Of a stretch of 64,000 nucleotides of DNA, positions 47,628-57,325 are shown piece after piece. The stretch lies in contig FMBT01000350.1 of the NCBI GenBank assembly GCA_900095095.1, positions 124,001-188,000 of the forward strand, in the 5' to 3' direction. Positions within the stretch are counted from its first letter, which is position 1, and the number at the start of each line of letters is the position of its first letter. The notes below the pieces were generated by a model. It did not search any database. It worked only from the letters and a program-made list of their open reading frames with translations, and had not been told where the DNA came from. The translations under genes were made by a program, and so were the position numbers. The stretch is from Fragilariopsis cylindrus CCMP1102 (lineage: Eukaryota > Bacillariophyta > Bacillariophyceae > Bacillariales > Bacillariaceae).

Positions 47628-47981
47628 TAAAACACAAGAATAACAGCATCGTCTTTAGGACTTAGAATAGAGTTAAACACGCTCACAACCTCCACACTGC
47701 AATTAATCAAACCTGGCTGCGTTGGCAACGGAAGCTGTGACGTACGTTTTCTAGATCTTGGTATGTACGGTGATGGTCACGCAGAATGTAGTATCTGTCA
47801 GGAAGTGTTAGATTCAAAGGAGACCATGGAAGCAAAAAAGAATATCGATACTGGTGCAAAATCAAATGGTATGGTAAATTCACCGTGTCGGGTCGACGAG
47901 TATCTATCGTTAGATTATTGCGCCAAATGTTGGATTATGAAATTGGGCAACAATCGTAGTGCACATAGTGTTCATATGTAG
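47628..47981 (+). CDS. Small Cys-rich protein, possibly a partial gene
   Basis: The open frame starts after a stop near 47625. The first ATG is at 47763, giving 72 residues, but coding-like sequence precedes it (LIKPGCVGNGSCDVRFLDLG), so an upstream exon is likely. Contains CSICQEVLDSKE, then PCRVDEYLSLDYCAKCWIMK; the spaced C-x2-C pairs suggest a small zinc-binding module. No family recognised. Confidence 0.4.
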
Positions 47982-48119
47982 ACGGGAACTTCCTTCGTAA
48001 TAGGAAGAGCATAATATCATTCGAGACTTACATTTAATGTACAATATAATACTATATATATATATATATGATATATATATATACCAATAATATAGTAATA
48101 CTCGGCTGTATTATTATAA

Positions 48120-49382
48120 TTATGTAGACTTATTCTGATTCTGATGTTGTAAAACAAACTCATATGCGTCCTCTTTACCACGTTCGTACCAATCTCGCAA
48201 TACATCGTTGTTACCCTTTATTGTTGTTGCTGGTACCACACCAATGGCTGTGACCATTGCTCGTAGATTCTGAATCGATGGCCGTGCACGTACTGCTACT
48301 GTAGATCGATTTGGTTGTCTACTATCAATTATAATATTGGAGGAAGATGAAGAGCAACCAGATATTGTCAACGAAGCCAATAGTGATGGTAATGCCCAAG
48401 ACTCATCTCGTGGTGAGATAACTCGCAACTGCGATGGTGATGTTGATGATGATGATTGCTTATTATCTGTGCTTTTATTATATCGGTCATAATAATCTCC
48501 GGCAATTGGACTCACAACAATCCGTCCAGTGATAGAATCATCGAAGTCATAAGGAGTATTAGGAAACGGTGCCGCAATTCCACCATCAACATAAAATTGT
48601 CCATCGATTTCGATTCCATCTTCGTCTGGGTAATAATAATAATGCTGGTGACAATTTTTATTGTTGTTGTCGTTGTTGTTGTTGAAGGCACCCCCAATAG
48701 AAGAAGTTATTCGTTGCAACAGTAGATTATTTGGTGAAACGAACATATCGAATGGGTGGAATGATCGTGGGATCCTACATGATGCTTCTATCGCTTTTAA
48801 TAGACGTGCATATCGTTGTGGCTCTTCTCCTTCTTCTTGGTTTGGTTCTTTGAATGAATTGCACACGTCGTTGTGGCCATCACCACCAAACGAGAAAAGC
48901 TCTATACCTCCATCTGAACACCGTGTGGTACAAATCGATAACAAGGGCATTATTTCTTCATCTACTGTTTCTTCTTTTTTTGGTGCCGGATCTTCTTCTT
49001 CTTCAAGTAACATTTCACGAAGATTCTTAAAAGCATATCCACGATCCTGTAGAAATCGATCGGTATAGTCGTCTAATCGATGAGGTAAGATGGTGGATAC
49101 AGTCGCCGCGATTGCACCCGAACTCGAACCTACTATCGATTTGATCGGCAATCGGAACTGCTGTTTCTTTTGTTGTTGTCTTATTTTTTCTTTTTCGTTT
49201 TTATTTGTATCTTCATCTTTTTCGGATAAAAGAAGTGTATTTGCTACACCCAAATGATAAGGTAACAAATGACCTGCTCCGCTGAACGAAAGAGTCCAAT
49301 AGAACCGTGATTGTAATAGCTGCGATGACAACACCGATGAATTATTGGTGGTCCATCTGACTGCTGATTTTGTACAACCCAT
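48120..49382 (-). CDS. Patatin-like phospholipase/acylhydrolase
   Basis: Single exon, 420 residues. Oxyanion motif FSGAGHLLPYHLG (residue about 32), nucleophile elbow VGSSSGAIAAT (G-x-S-x-G, Ser at about residue 88), and the catalytic Asp in FYVDGGIAAPFPNTPY. The Ser-Asp dyad and the order match the patatin domain. Internal tracts of Asn and Tyr (about residue 245-260) and Ser (about 328) are loop insertions. No signal peptide, so probably cytosolic or lipid-droplet associated, acting on glycerolipids. The frame is intact. Confidence 0.88.
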   Translation of the reverse strand: MGCTKSAVRWTTNNSSVLSSQLLQSRFYWTLSFSGAGHLLPYHLGVANTLLLSEKDEDTNKNEKEKIRQQQKKQQFRLPIKSIVGSSSGAIAATVSTILPHRLDDYTDRFLQDRGYAFKNLREMLLEEEEDPAPKKEETVDEEIMPLLSICTTRCSDGGIELFSFGGDGHNDVCNSFKEPNQEEGEEPQRYARLLKAIEASCRIPRSFHPFDMFVSPNNLLLQRITSSIGGAFNNNNDNNNKNCHQHYYYYPDEDGIEIDGQFYVDGGIAAPFPNTPYDFDDSITGRIVVSPIAGDYYDRYNKSTDNKQSSSSTSPSQLRVISPRDESWALPSLLASLTISGCSSSSSNIIIDSRQPNRSTVAVRARPSIQNLRAMVTAIGVVPATTIKGNNDVLRDWYERGKEDAYEFVLQHQNQNKST

Positions 49383-50140
49383 TCCTTTGCTACTTTCAAT
49401 TAATTATGTTGACGTCTCTGCTTCAGCTTAGCTAACATGTTATAAATTGCTCTTTTGGTCGACCAACCAAGACGAATAATACGTTCAATTAATTGTTGTC
49501 GTCTCTTTCAGCTTAGATACATACACACGCAGTAATATGCATGTGAATGATGACAATAAGATCTAGATATAAAATTGTTATCATTGAACATTGAACGTAC
49601 TTCCTCCGTGCAAAGCATAATTCACACGCGCTTGCTATTACTATGAACTTTAACGCTATAAAAGGGTTGAGAGAGTACACGCTTTTCTTGTCTGAAAATT
49701 CCCAACCATAAGGGTACGACTTGTAGTGAGTGTGAATTATGCGTTAGACGGAGGAAGTAGCATAACAAAAGATCCCCTTGAATTTCAGCCGAATACTTAT
49801 TGAAGAAGAACAAGGTACTTGAAGTACTTAGTAACTTATAGTACTGTAGGTTGAAGTAAAAACTTCTACAGTACGAAAAATCAAGCGTACGCCACGATTG
49901 GATCTCTGATAGTATAAATATCAATTTGAATGCCTTCGCATTTTGCATCGCTGACCTTTTCTTAACTTTCGAACTTGGTACCATACTTCTTGGTTAACAC
50001 CCACTTCAGAATTAGTTTACGCTGTGATAAATAAGCAAGCAAAAATTGATTGAAGTGCTCAAAAAATCAGAAATCCGAACAAAACAGAACAGAACAGAAC
50101 CGAAAATATTCCGGAGATACGACGGTACAACGAAACTACC
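49383..50140. other. Divergent spacer with inverted-repeat element
   Basis: Contains the 30-bp-arm inverted repeat described separately and an AACAG pentamer run (about 50079-50100) close upstream of the next gene. Confidence 0.5.
49598..49759. mobile_element. MITE-like element with about 30-bp terminal inverted repeats
   Basis: Left arm 49598-49627 and right arm 49730-49759 are reverse complements with three mismatches (outer part TACTTCCTCCG exact, inner part GTGTGAATTATGC exact). The interior is about 100 bp and has no ORF. No clear target-site duplication, so the call is tentative. Confidence 0.5.
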
Positions 50141-51070
50141 ATGGTTTGGAACGCACAAGATGCTGAGGAGAAGCAGGAGAGTGAAGAAATCAGTAGGCAC
50201 GGTTTTTGTTACAACTTTAGTTGCGCTATTCTATCCGTACCAAGAATTTTTGTTGATATGTTTATATTTCCTGTTTTTATGTCTTTAGTGTGTATATTTA
50301 TACTCGTGTTACTCGGTCCCACCTTAGTTTTCGATTTTTTATTCTTTTGGAAGAGACAAGCCTTACGGAAGCAGTTGATTTCAACTTCGGTTCCTGTTGA
50401 ATTACATATCGTCCACCGGCGCCAAGACGACGATGGAAATTTCTTTGTCAGATTAGGATACCAGATGGACAATAACGTTTCTTATGTCGCCAAGAACGAA
50501 GAACAAGTTACGGAACAGATGTACAAGCTCACCAAAACCAAAAGCACTAGGAAGATCCGCATTGATTTTAATGCACCCGTAGAGGAGAGATCCCTTATTT
50601 GGAATAATGGTATATTTTTGGGAAATGTCTCCTCTAGTTACCCGTCATCCGGTCCTTGTCATCCAGAAAGCTTCTCCGTCGTGTGCGGATTATGCTTGTG
50701 TGGTCTTATTTTTGCTGCATTTGAGACCTTTATATTGGCTATGTTGACCTCTAGAATATTGGCCCCTGAATTAGACCCCGAACCCACAACCATTTGTTAT
50801 CTCGCAGTGGCGGGCGTTTTGTTTTTCATCGGTTTTCTAAGTTCGGCGTGTAAGTTTGCTTATACGACCCTGCACAGATACGAAGTTGTTGATGAATTAC
50901 GGTTTTTTTTTGACGACGACGACGACGACAACGACGACGATAAAAATAATGATGGCTTGGAAATGGGAATGCTTGCGGTCCAGGAGGACGATGATACCGA
51001 AACGCTTGCGTTCACTGAGGAATACATTAGTAGCGACGAGGAGGACGAGATGAAGAGCTGTAGATATTAG
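50141..51070 (+). CDS. Four-TM membrane protein with acidic tail, function unknown
   Basis: Single exon, 309 residues. Helices: SVPRIFVDMFIFPVFMSLVC continuing to LVFDFLFFW, then after a 110-residue soluble loop, CGLCLCGLIFAAFETFILAM and ICYLAVAGVLFFIGFLSSAC. The loop holds VPVELHIVHRRQDDDGNFFV, SYVAKNEEQVTEQMYKLTKT and RSLIWNNGIFLG, which could be a beta-rich domain. The C-terminus is Asp/Glu-rich. No family recognised. Confidence 0.7.
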   Translation: MVWNAQDAEEKQESEEISRHGFCYNFSCAILSVPRIFVDMFIFPVFMSLVCIFILVLLGPTLVFDFLFFWKRQALRKQLISTSVPVELHIVHRRQDDDGNFFVRLGYQMDNNVSYVAKNEEQVTEQMYKLTKTKSTRKIRIDFNAPVEERSLIWNNGIFLGNVSSSYPSSGPCHPESFSVVCGLCLCGLIFAAFETFILAMLTSRILAPELDPEPTTICYLAVAGVLFFIGFLSSACKFAYTTLHRYEVVDELRFFFDDDDDDNDDDKNNDGLEMGMLAVQEDDDTETLAFTEEYISSDEEDEMKSCRY

Positions 51071-51168
51071 AAACTGTACAATTGGAAAATTGTTTGTCAA
51101 GTAATACTTTAATGTTAGAACAATGATTAATTAGCAGATTCGTTTGTGTTTCATACACATATATTAGA

Positions 51169-53236
51169 TTAATATCGGGCAAAACTTGAATGATTTGTTT
51201 TTAAATTTAAATCCTTCTCATTTTTCAAGAATGTAAACTTTTGATCGTTGATGGATATTAACTGCCGGTTGGATTCCACCCAATCTTCCATTGATGCGAT
51301 GCTCCATTGTGACGATAGACTATGTTGAACGCACCAATTACAGCTGTAATCGGTATTTTCTTGCAGGCTTTCACCCATTACTGTCATTTTCCTATCTTCT
51401 TCTTCTGCTTTTGCATCTACGGTCGTTGTTATGTTAGTTGGTAGTTCAGTTTGAATTCTCCCGGCATATAGGATGCCAACCAAATACCCCAGTGGGCATG
51501 TTTGCCTTGTAACTTGCTAGGAAGTTTTGTTCGAGGATTCGAATCATATGGAAGGATCCATAGACCACCATGTCGTAAGGTGGAATCAATTTCTTCTATT
51601 GCCAAGGAACACACTTCTCTCGTACGAACGGCAAAGTTACCACCACCACCAACAGCGACAAGTTGATCCTCCAACAATTCTCTCAAATGTTCGACATCGA
51701 ACATTTCACCGTCTTGCGTGTAACCACGCACTTGAGCATCGACTAATAATGATAACGACGGAGCTGTTGATTCTTTATGTCGATTAGTATAGAGCACATC
51801 ATTTTTGGTGTTATTATATTTCGTGTTGTGAAAACTACTTCTCTGTTTGTCGTTATTGTTGTAAACGCCGTCATCAGCACAATATTGCTTTTCATCAATA
51901 TCACCATCACCAACAATATCTTTTTGTTGTTGTCGTTGAGATTGTTGTGACAGGTGATAAAAATCTCCTACCATCCGTATGGCAGTCAATCCGCACGATG
52001 GACCGATTTGTTGCTGCCATGGAACATGATTGTTCCACCGATAGGACCATTTCCAATCATTATTCTTATATATATCCATTACTTTGTCAGTTGTTGTTGT
52101 TGGTGGTAGTGTAGAAGTTGTGATGAATGGAACATTTTGATGACGATAATCCACAATGAATTTTTCCATTTGATCTATTCGATCTTGTTTCGAGATATTG
52201 ATAGATGATTCACAAAAATCGATGAGTCGTTTTCGTAACCAAACATCATCCTCGACGGGTTCGTCCTGCTGGAGTGACGAATTGTTTTCATTATTATGAG
52301 TCTTGTTCTTCCTATTATTATTATTATCATTATCTTTTGGGCGTGATGACAACAGCATCACAGTTTCTATTTTCTTTTTACCGTGATGATTATTATATCC
52401 TTTCATCGTAGACACATTATTACTAGTAGTAGTATTATTGCCGTTAGAAGCAATTTCGGTTTGTTTGTTCCGAACAGTATTATTACTTGCGTTGTTTGTC
52501 TCATCGACCGTACTATTGTCGGTAGTAGTAGTACCAATACGACGGCATCGTCGTTGAAGGATACCTTCAAGAGTTTGTACGCTAGTTGCGGTCAATTTCT
52601 TTAAACATGGTCGTTGTAAGCTTACTCTGTTCCGACTAAGTAGATAACCAATTCGTTCATAAAATGGTACAGTATTAATTTTACACCATAGATATATAAA
52701 ATGATATTGACACCCCAGTCGTTCCTTCGATGTTACTCACGTTCTAATAGACACATTATTAATTTCCCATATCCCTTTCCACGATATATTGGATCGATAA
52801 GTATGTACGTGGCAGCTGCGGCATTCCCTCCGGCTGTTTCGTAACATTCTGTAGTCTTCCATGACCCAAAACAAGTGCTGATTTTGTCGTATCATCATCC
52901 CTCATCCTCATCATCATCCTCATCATTATGTGACGACTGTGAAGATTGTCGTCCTTCGTCTATCAAAATGTAGCTACATGCTAGACTGTAGCGGGGATAT
53001 GATTGATTATCATGATGGACAATGAATTTTTGTAATAATCCGTACTATCTTCATCTTCATCTTCATCTTTATCCTCGTCGACATTCTTGACTTCATCCTC
53101 TTGTTGTCTAGGCCATTGTTCCTGGAGTAATTGAGCAGCTTTCTTGACCCAAGAAGATACAACTCTGTGAGATGACGATGACGATGACGATGTCGATGAC
53201 GATGACAATGACAATGACGAGGATCGTTCTGGTATT
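51169..53236 (-). CDS. Fusion of NAA80-type GNAT N-acetyltransferase and ACTMAP-type actin maturation protease
   Basis: N-terminal half (about 53236-52600) reads as a GNAT: VKKAAQLLQEQWPRQ (compare the start of NAA80), VLGHGRLQ, YILIDPIYRGKGYGKLIMCL (acetyl-CoA loop, about 52761-52810), KINTVPFYERIGY. The same frame continues without stop through an Asn/Thr linker into an ACTMAP-type protease: QQIGPSCGLTAIRM (catalytic Cys codon 51993-51995), ARGYTQDGEMFDVEHLREL-like block, GGLWILPYD, KHAHWGI (His codon 51492-51494), CVQHSLSSQWSIASMEDW, SNRQLISI. In animals ACTMAP trims the actin N-terminus and NAA80 acetylates the new one. About five one-base steps occur, at about 53015, 52890-52900, 52850, 52736 and 51482-51487. 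The start codon is not resolved; no intron is needed at the fusion joint. Confidence 0.78.
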
Positions 53237-54162
53237 ATCTTATGTTATCGTCGTCATCATTGCTTTCTTGTTGTTAATATAATTGGTTTTTGGAACATCA
53301 TCATCATCATCATCATGTACGTGACGATAGAAGACTCGAACTAGAGAAATATCGTCGATCTTTTGAACAACTTGCGAAGCCAACAGCAGCATTCTTCGTC
53401 ATTAACCGAGAACAAGAAAAGTCCAATCGGAAGTGACAGATACGGAAAGATCTTTGTGCAAGCTTTTCAAGTTACACTCTATTGTCATATTGAAATTATG
53501 AGCCTCACTACAATATTCATCGTTGCTTTATCATAGAGATAGCTAATACTACTAGATCTGATATTTAAAATTTAAATAGCTACTAGTATTCGCTCTGATG
53601 TTCAAAATGTACAGTACATAATGTAGTGTCGTATGTCATAGTCGTATTTTCCAAATTTTTTACCTCACGTCCGTCCGTCGCTCTAACTATTTTGAGAATT
53701 AAACAGAAATTGGTATTTTAATCAAGAATCATAAATAATAGCTATTCTAAGAAAGATGTGATAGATGAAGCTAATGATTTTGTCTACATTAATTATCCCG
53801 ACTGCTTAATATAGTAGGAACTAACTAACAAACTAGGATAAAAGATGCGAATACTAGAAATTCATTTATTTTTCGGATATAATACAAAATTAATAATTAT
53901 ACAAGTAAATAATTTAAACAACAAAAGAGCATCTGTGTGTATGTATATAATAGAGGAAACTACAAGTGCCCCGAGCTCCCTAACGTGACCGGTATTAGTT
54001 GGACGAATAACCCGGTAAATATGCATATAAGAAATAATATGAATATGAATCATACAGTCAACAAAACCCCCATCGAAACTGTAACACCAAGTACTAACTA
54101 ACACCCCCATTGGGTGGACATCATCATCATACGGTACGTGAATTCATCGTGTTTCCTTTTTT
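53237..54162. other. Spacer with TCA/ATC trinucleotide runs
   Basis: ATC runs at about 53298-53317 may belong to the N-terminus of the fusion gene. From about 53420 on, AT-rich sequence without coding character. Confidence 0.4.
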
Positions 54163-56079
54163 CTAGAGTGATCCCATACGATTTGGATCATTTACAGATG
54201 CCGTGAAATCTTGAAACATTGTGGTTATCTTTGGCTTGGATTTGGCGATCCTTTTATTATAATTTCCAGACACGTCTTGAATAATAGCTTTACTTCCAGT
54301 TTCTACGGTTTTGGTAATTTTTGGAATCGTCACAGCAACTTGGCGTGTGGTTTCCAAGAGTGCTGGTAGTGTTTTATCCATAATGTCTGCAGCACCATAT
54401 ACTTGCCCTTCAATCGCATAGGCAGCTCTTCCCCCTGCTCTATCCAGATCCACAGCAATGTCCCTTGTTGTTGATATGGCATCATTAACACTCCTGTCAA
54501 CGGTTTCATAAACGTGCCTTGTATCATCAACTATCAATGGCACTGTTCGAGCGACCGTGCGTCCTGTTGTTGCGATGCTATCGGATGTTTGATGTATCGC
54601 TGCTACTATTTCAGGATCGATTTTCCTACAGTACTGGCAACACTATAGCTTTGTTGTGCTACATCGGATACGGTTTTGTCAGCCTCGCAGCTTGCTCGTA
54701 ACCTAAAACATTACGTTCTATCTTGGCCAACTCTGGAACTAACTTGTTTCTATCTGCTTGACTATGGGCGACGCTATGTCAGAACCTTGTTTCATAGTAC
54801 TCGCTATTTGTTTTTCCGCATTTAGAACTTCAGGTAAGATGGTAGTGTATGCATGTTTTCCTGTATCCACAACTTCTGGGATTGTCTTAGTAATAATTGT
54901 TGTGATTTTTCGACTTGTATCGATTACTTCTGGTAATATCTTCTCATCAAGTGTCTTATATACTTGCTTCCCTGTAGAAATCACTTCTGGTGTTGTTTGG
55001 CAACCATTCTTCCACCCTCAACACCAAAAGAGATTACCTTCCCTACCACACCTGCAAACATTTTTCCACCTTTTGATACTGTGGATAGTGTCTTGTCCAA
55101 GACAGCAGAATTTTCTTTCCCTAATAGCTGCTGCTCCTTCTGAATGATCTTGGGTGTTACTCTCTTATCAACTAAGATACCAACTTCTGACCACCCGCAA
55201 CAACTTTAGGTTCCACTGCTGTGTAAACTTTTTTACCTGTTTCTATCCATCCAGGTATATGATCTTGCGTGTATTGAAATAAGGACGGTGATGATCCTTC
55301 ACGGTATTAGTTACTATTTTCGGGGCAGGTTTAGCAGCAGCAGCAACAACAACAACAGTTTTCTTGCTAACTACTGGAGGAGTGGGTGCAGCAACTGCAG
55401 TATTGGTTGCCGCCACAACAGGTTGAGATTGTGCAGCTGCTACTACTACTGGTGCAGTAGGAGCCGCTGTGTTGTGGTGGCTTGCTTACTACTTCCGCTC
55501 ACAACTACTGAAGAAGTAGTAGCATAACTACTTATTGCTGCAGCATCTTCAGCTGTTTTAATTTGTTTCTCCAAATATGGCAATGTCACCGCTGGTTGTT
55601 CGTTCAACAACGTCGATGAAGAAACTGACTTGACAGGCGTCATTGGAACAACTTGCTACTTGATGATTGAACTTCTGCGATTTCCTCCGCTCCGGCACTC
55701 ATACCAGCTGCACCGTTTACTGCTATTAATGTTCCTATGGCAGCACCAGAAATACAGCTCGTTTGGATGTTTCAAAGTATTTCTGTAGTTCAGGTCCTCC
55801 TCGGACAACCGCATCATCGATTTTGAATTCTTCTCCACCATCGTCGTCACACCATTGGTCTTCGTCGAAGTATTGAACAGCGAATAACGGCCTATAGTTT
55901 ACATTTATATTTATATTTTTATCGCAACTATTAGTACTGCTGCTTACACGTTGAAGGGATTGCAACGAAGTGAAACCAGCCGGCATCAAAAAGGCATGTC
56001 CACCTTTAATTATTCCAGGTAACAACGCTGCGGTCCCCGTCGCAATGACCGCTCTTCTACGACGAGAAGTCGGCGCCAT
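54163..56079 (-). CDS. Secreted or plastid-targeted helical repeat protein, indel-broken
   Basis: Starts MAPTSRRRRAVIATGTAAL at 56079 with a hydrophobic stretch and HAFLMPAG, a possible targeting site. It then runs DEDQWCDDDGGEEFKIDD, steps frame to ISGAAIGTLIAVNGAAGMSA, VSSSTLLNEQPAVTLPYLEK, an Ala/Val/Pro region, then a series of about 30-residue amphipathic units with the theme (L/I)PEV(I/V)DTGK.(V)Y: DEKILPEVIDTSRKI, KTIPEVVDTGKHAY, TILPEVLNAEKQI, and the terminal part VDDTRHVYETVDRSVNDAIS to DPNRMGSL. At least five frame steps. The repeats resemble apolipoprotein- or LEA-like helices that coat membranes or lipid bodies; that role is inference. Confidence 0.6.
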
Positions 56080-56643
56080 CTTGAATACGAATAGAAATGC
56101 TATTTTTTAGTTTGCTCTGTATGTCTATTTTGACTTCTCAAGGTATAATAAATAAGTATCACCGATATTTATTTGTACTACAAGCGTGCTAAGTGTCATC
56201 TAATCAATCTTAATCGTGTTGCCACCACAACATGATTTGGTTTCTGGCCAAGTATTCTTTTCTTTTCAACTCATTTCCACTACTGTATTCTAGACGGAAG
56301 CAGCAAATCGTCGCCGATTTTAATGGCGCGAACTCAACGCTAAAGAAGAATTACAGTGCCCTTAAGTATTTTGTCGAGTCAGAAAATGTCGTTATAATAG
56401 GGTGACGAGCACGAATTTTAGAATACGGGACTGGGAAGAAAAATGGAATCACGCATAGCGCGGCGCCATGACCAGAAGACGGCTAATAATCACATAAAAA
56501 ATTGGTTTTATCGATTTCAAAAATGAAACAATGAAGTGTGTACAATATGTAAAGCGTTACATCAATCATCCTGTTGCTGAAGTGAAAATAACAAGGAACT
56601 GACACGATCGAACTAAACAACAACAAATAATTAGACAGCAAAA
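56080..56643. other. Divergent spacer upstream of RPB6
   Basis: Promoter region for RPB6 and the helical repeat gene. No ORF supported. Confidence 0.45.
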
Positions 56644-57124
56644 ATGAGTGACGACGAAGAAGATCCAATTGGTAGTGCTGGAGGCCTTGAGAATAGTGGA
56701 GGTGTCTTTGGTGGGGATGATGACGGTGATGACAATAATGCTGACAAACCATTAGAGGAACGAGCAGAAGATGATTACGGGGATGGTGATGACGATGATG
56801 GATTAGACGTAACTGGAGACCGTGATGATGATATTGGTGGGAAGGGAATGATATGTTAGTATCAACAGGAACAGCTGCTGCTGAACGGGTCACTACCCGT
56901 TATTTAACTAAATATGAAAGAGCAGAGTACTCGGTACACGTGCATTACAAATTAGTATGAATGCACCCGTTATGGTCGATTTGGATGGAGAAACAGATCC
57001 ATTACGGATCGCAGAAAAGGAATTACGAGAAAGAAAAATTCCAATCATTGTTCGAAGATACCTTCCCGATGGTAGCCATGAAGATTGGGGCATCGATGAG
57101 TTAATTGTAGGCGTGGATTCATAA
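56644..57124 (+). CDS. RPB6: RNA polymerase subunit RPB6 (shared by Pol I, II and III), two apparent frameshifts
   Basis: Small essential polymerase subunit, homologue of bacterial omega. The acidic N-terminus ([14 protein letters not shown], Asp runs) is typical. After GGKG one missing base (about 56849-56855) leads to [20 protein letters not shown]. After YERA a second missing base (about 56925-56929) leads to [19 protein letters not shown], then [38 protein letters not shown] and the stop at 57122-57124. With both bases restored the length is about 160 residues and matches the family throughout. Such strong conservation on both sides makes a real pseudogene unlikely. Confidence 0.93.
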
Positions 57125-57325
57125 AATAAGTAATACTGTAAATAAAATAAACAAGAGAGATTTGCATTCTATTATTATTGTCATTATTACTATATTATAT
57201 TATACTGTATTATACAGTGTCAAAAATTGGATCGATAATATACTGCATACTATTGAATACATTGTATACGTATTTTTTTGATATTTGTATCTATCAAAAT
57301 TTTATGATGTCTATAATTTTGAAAG

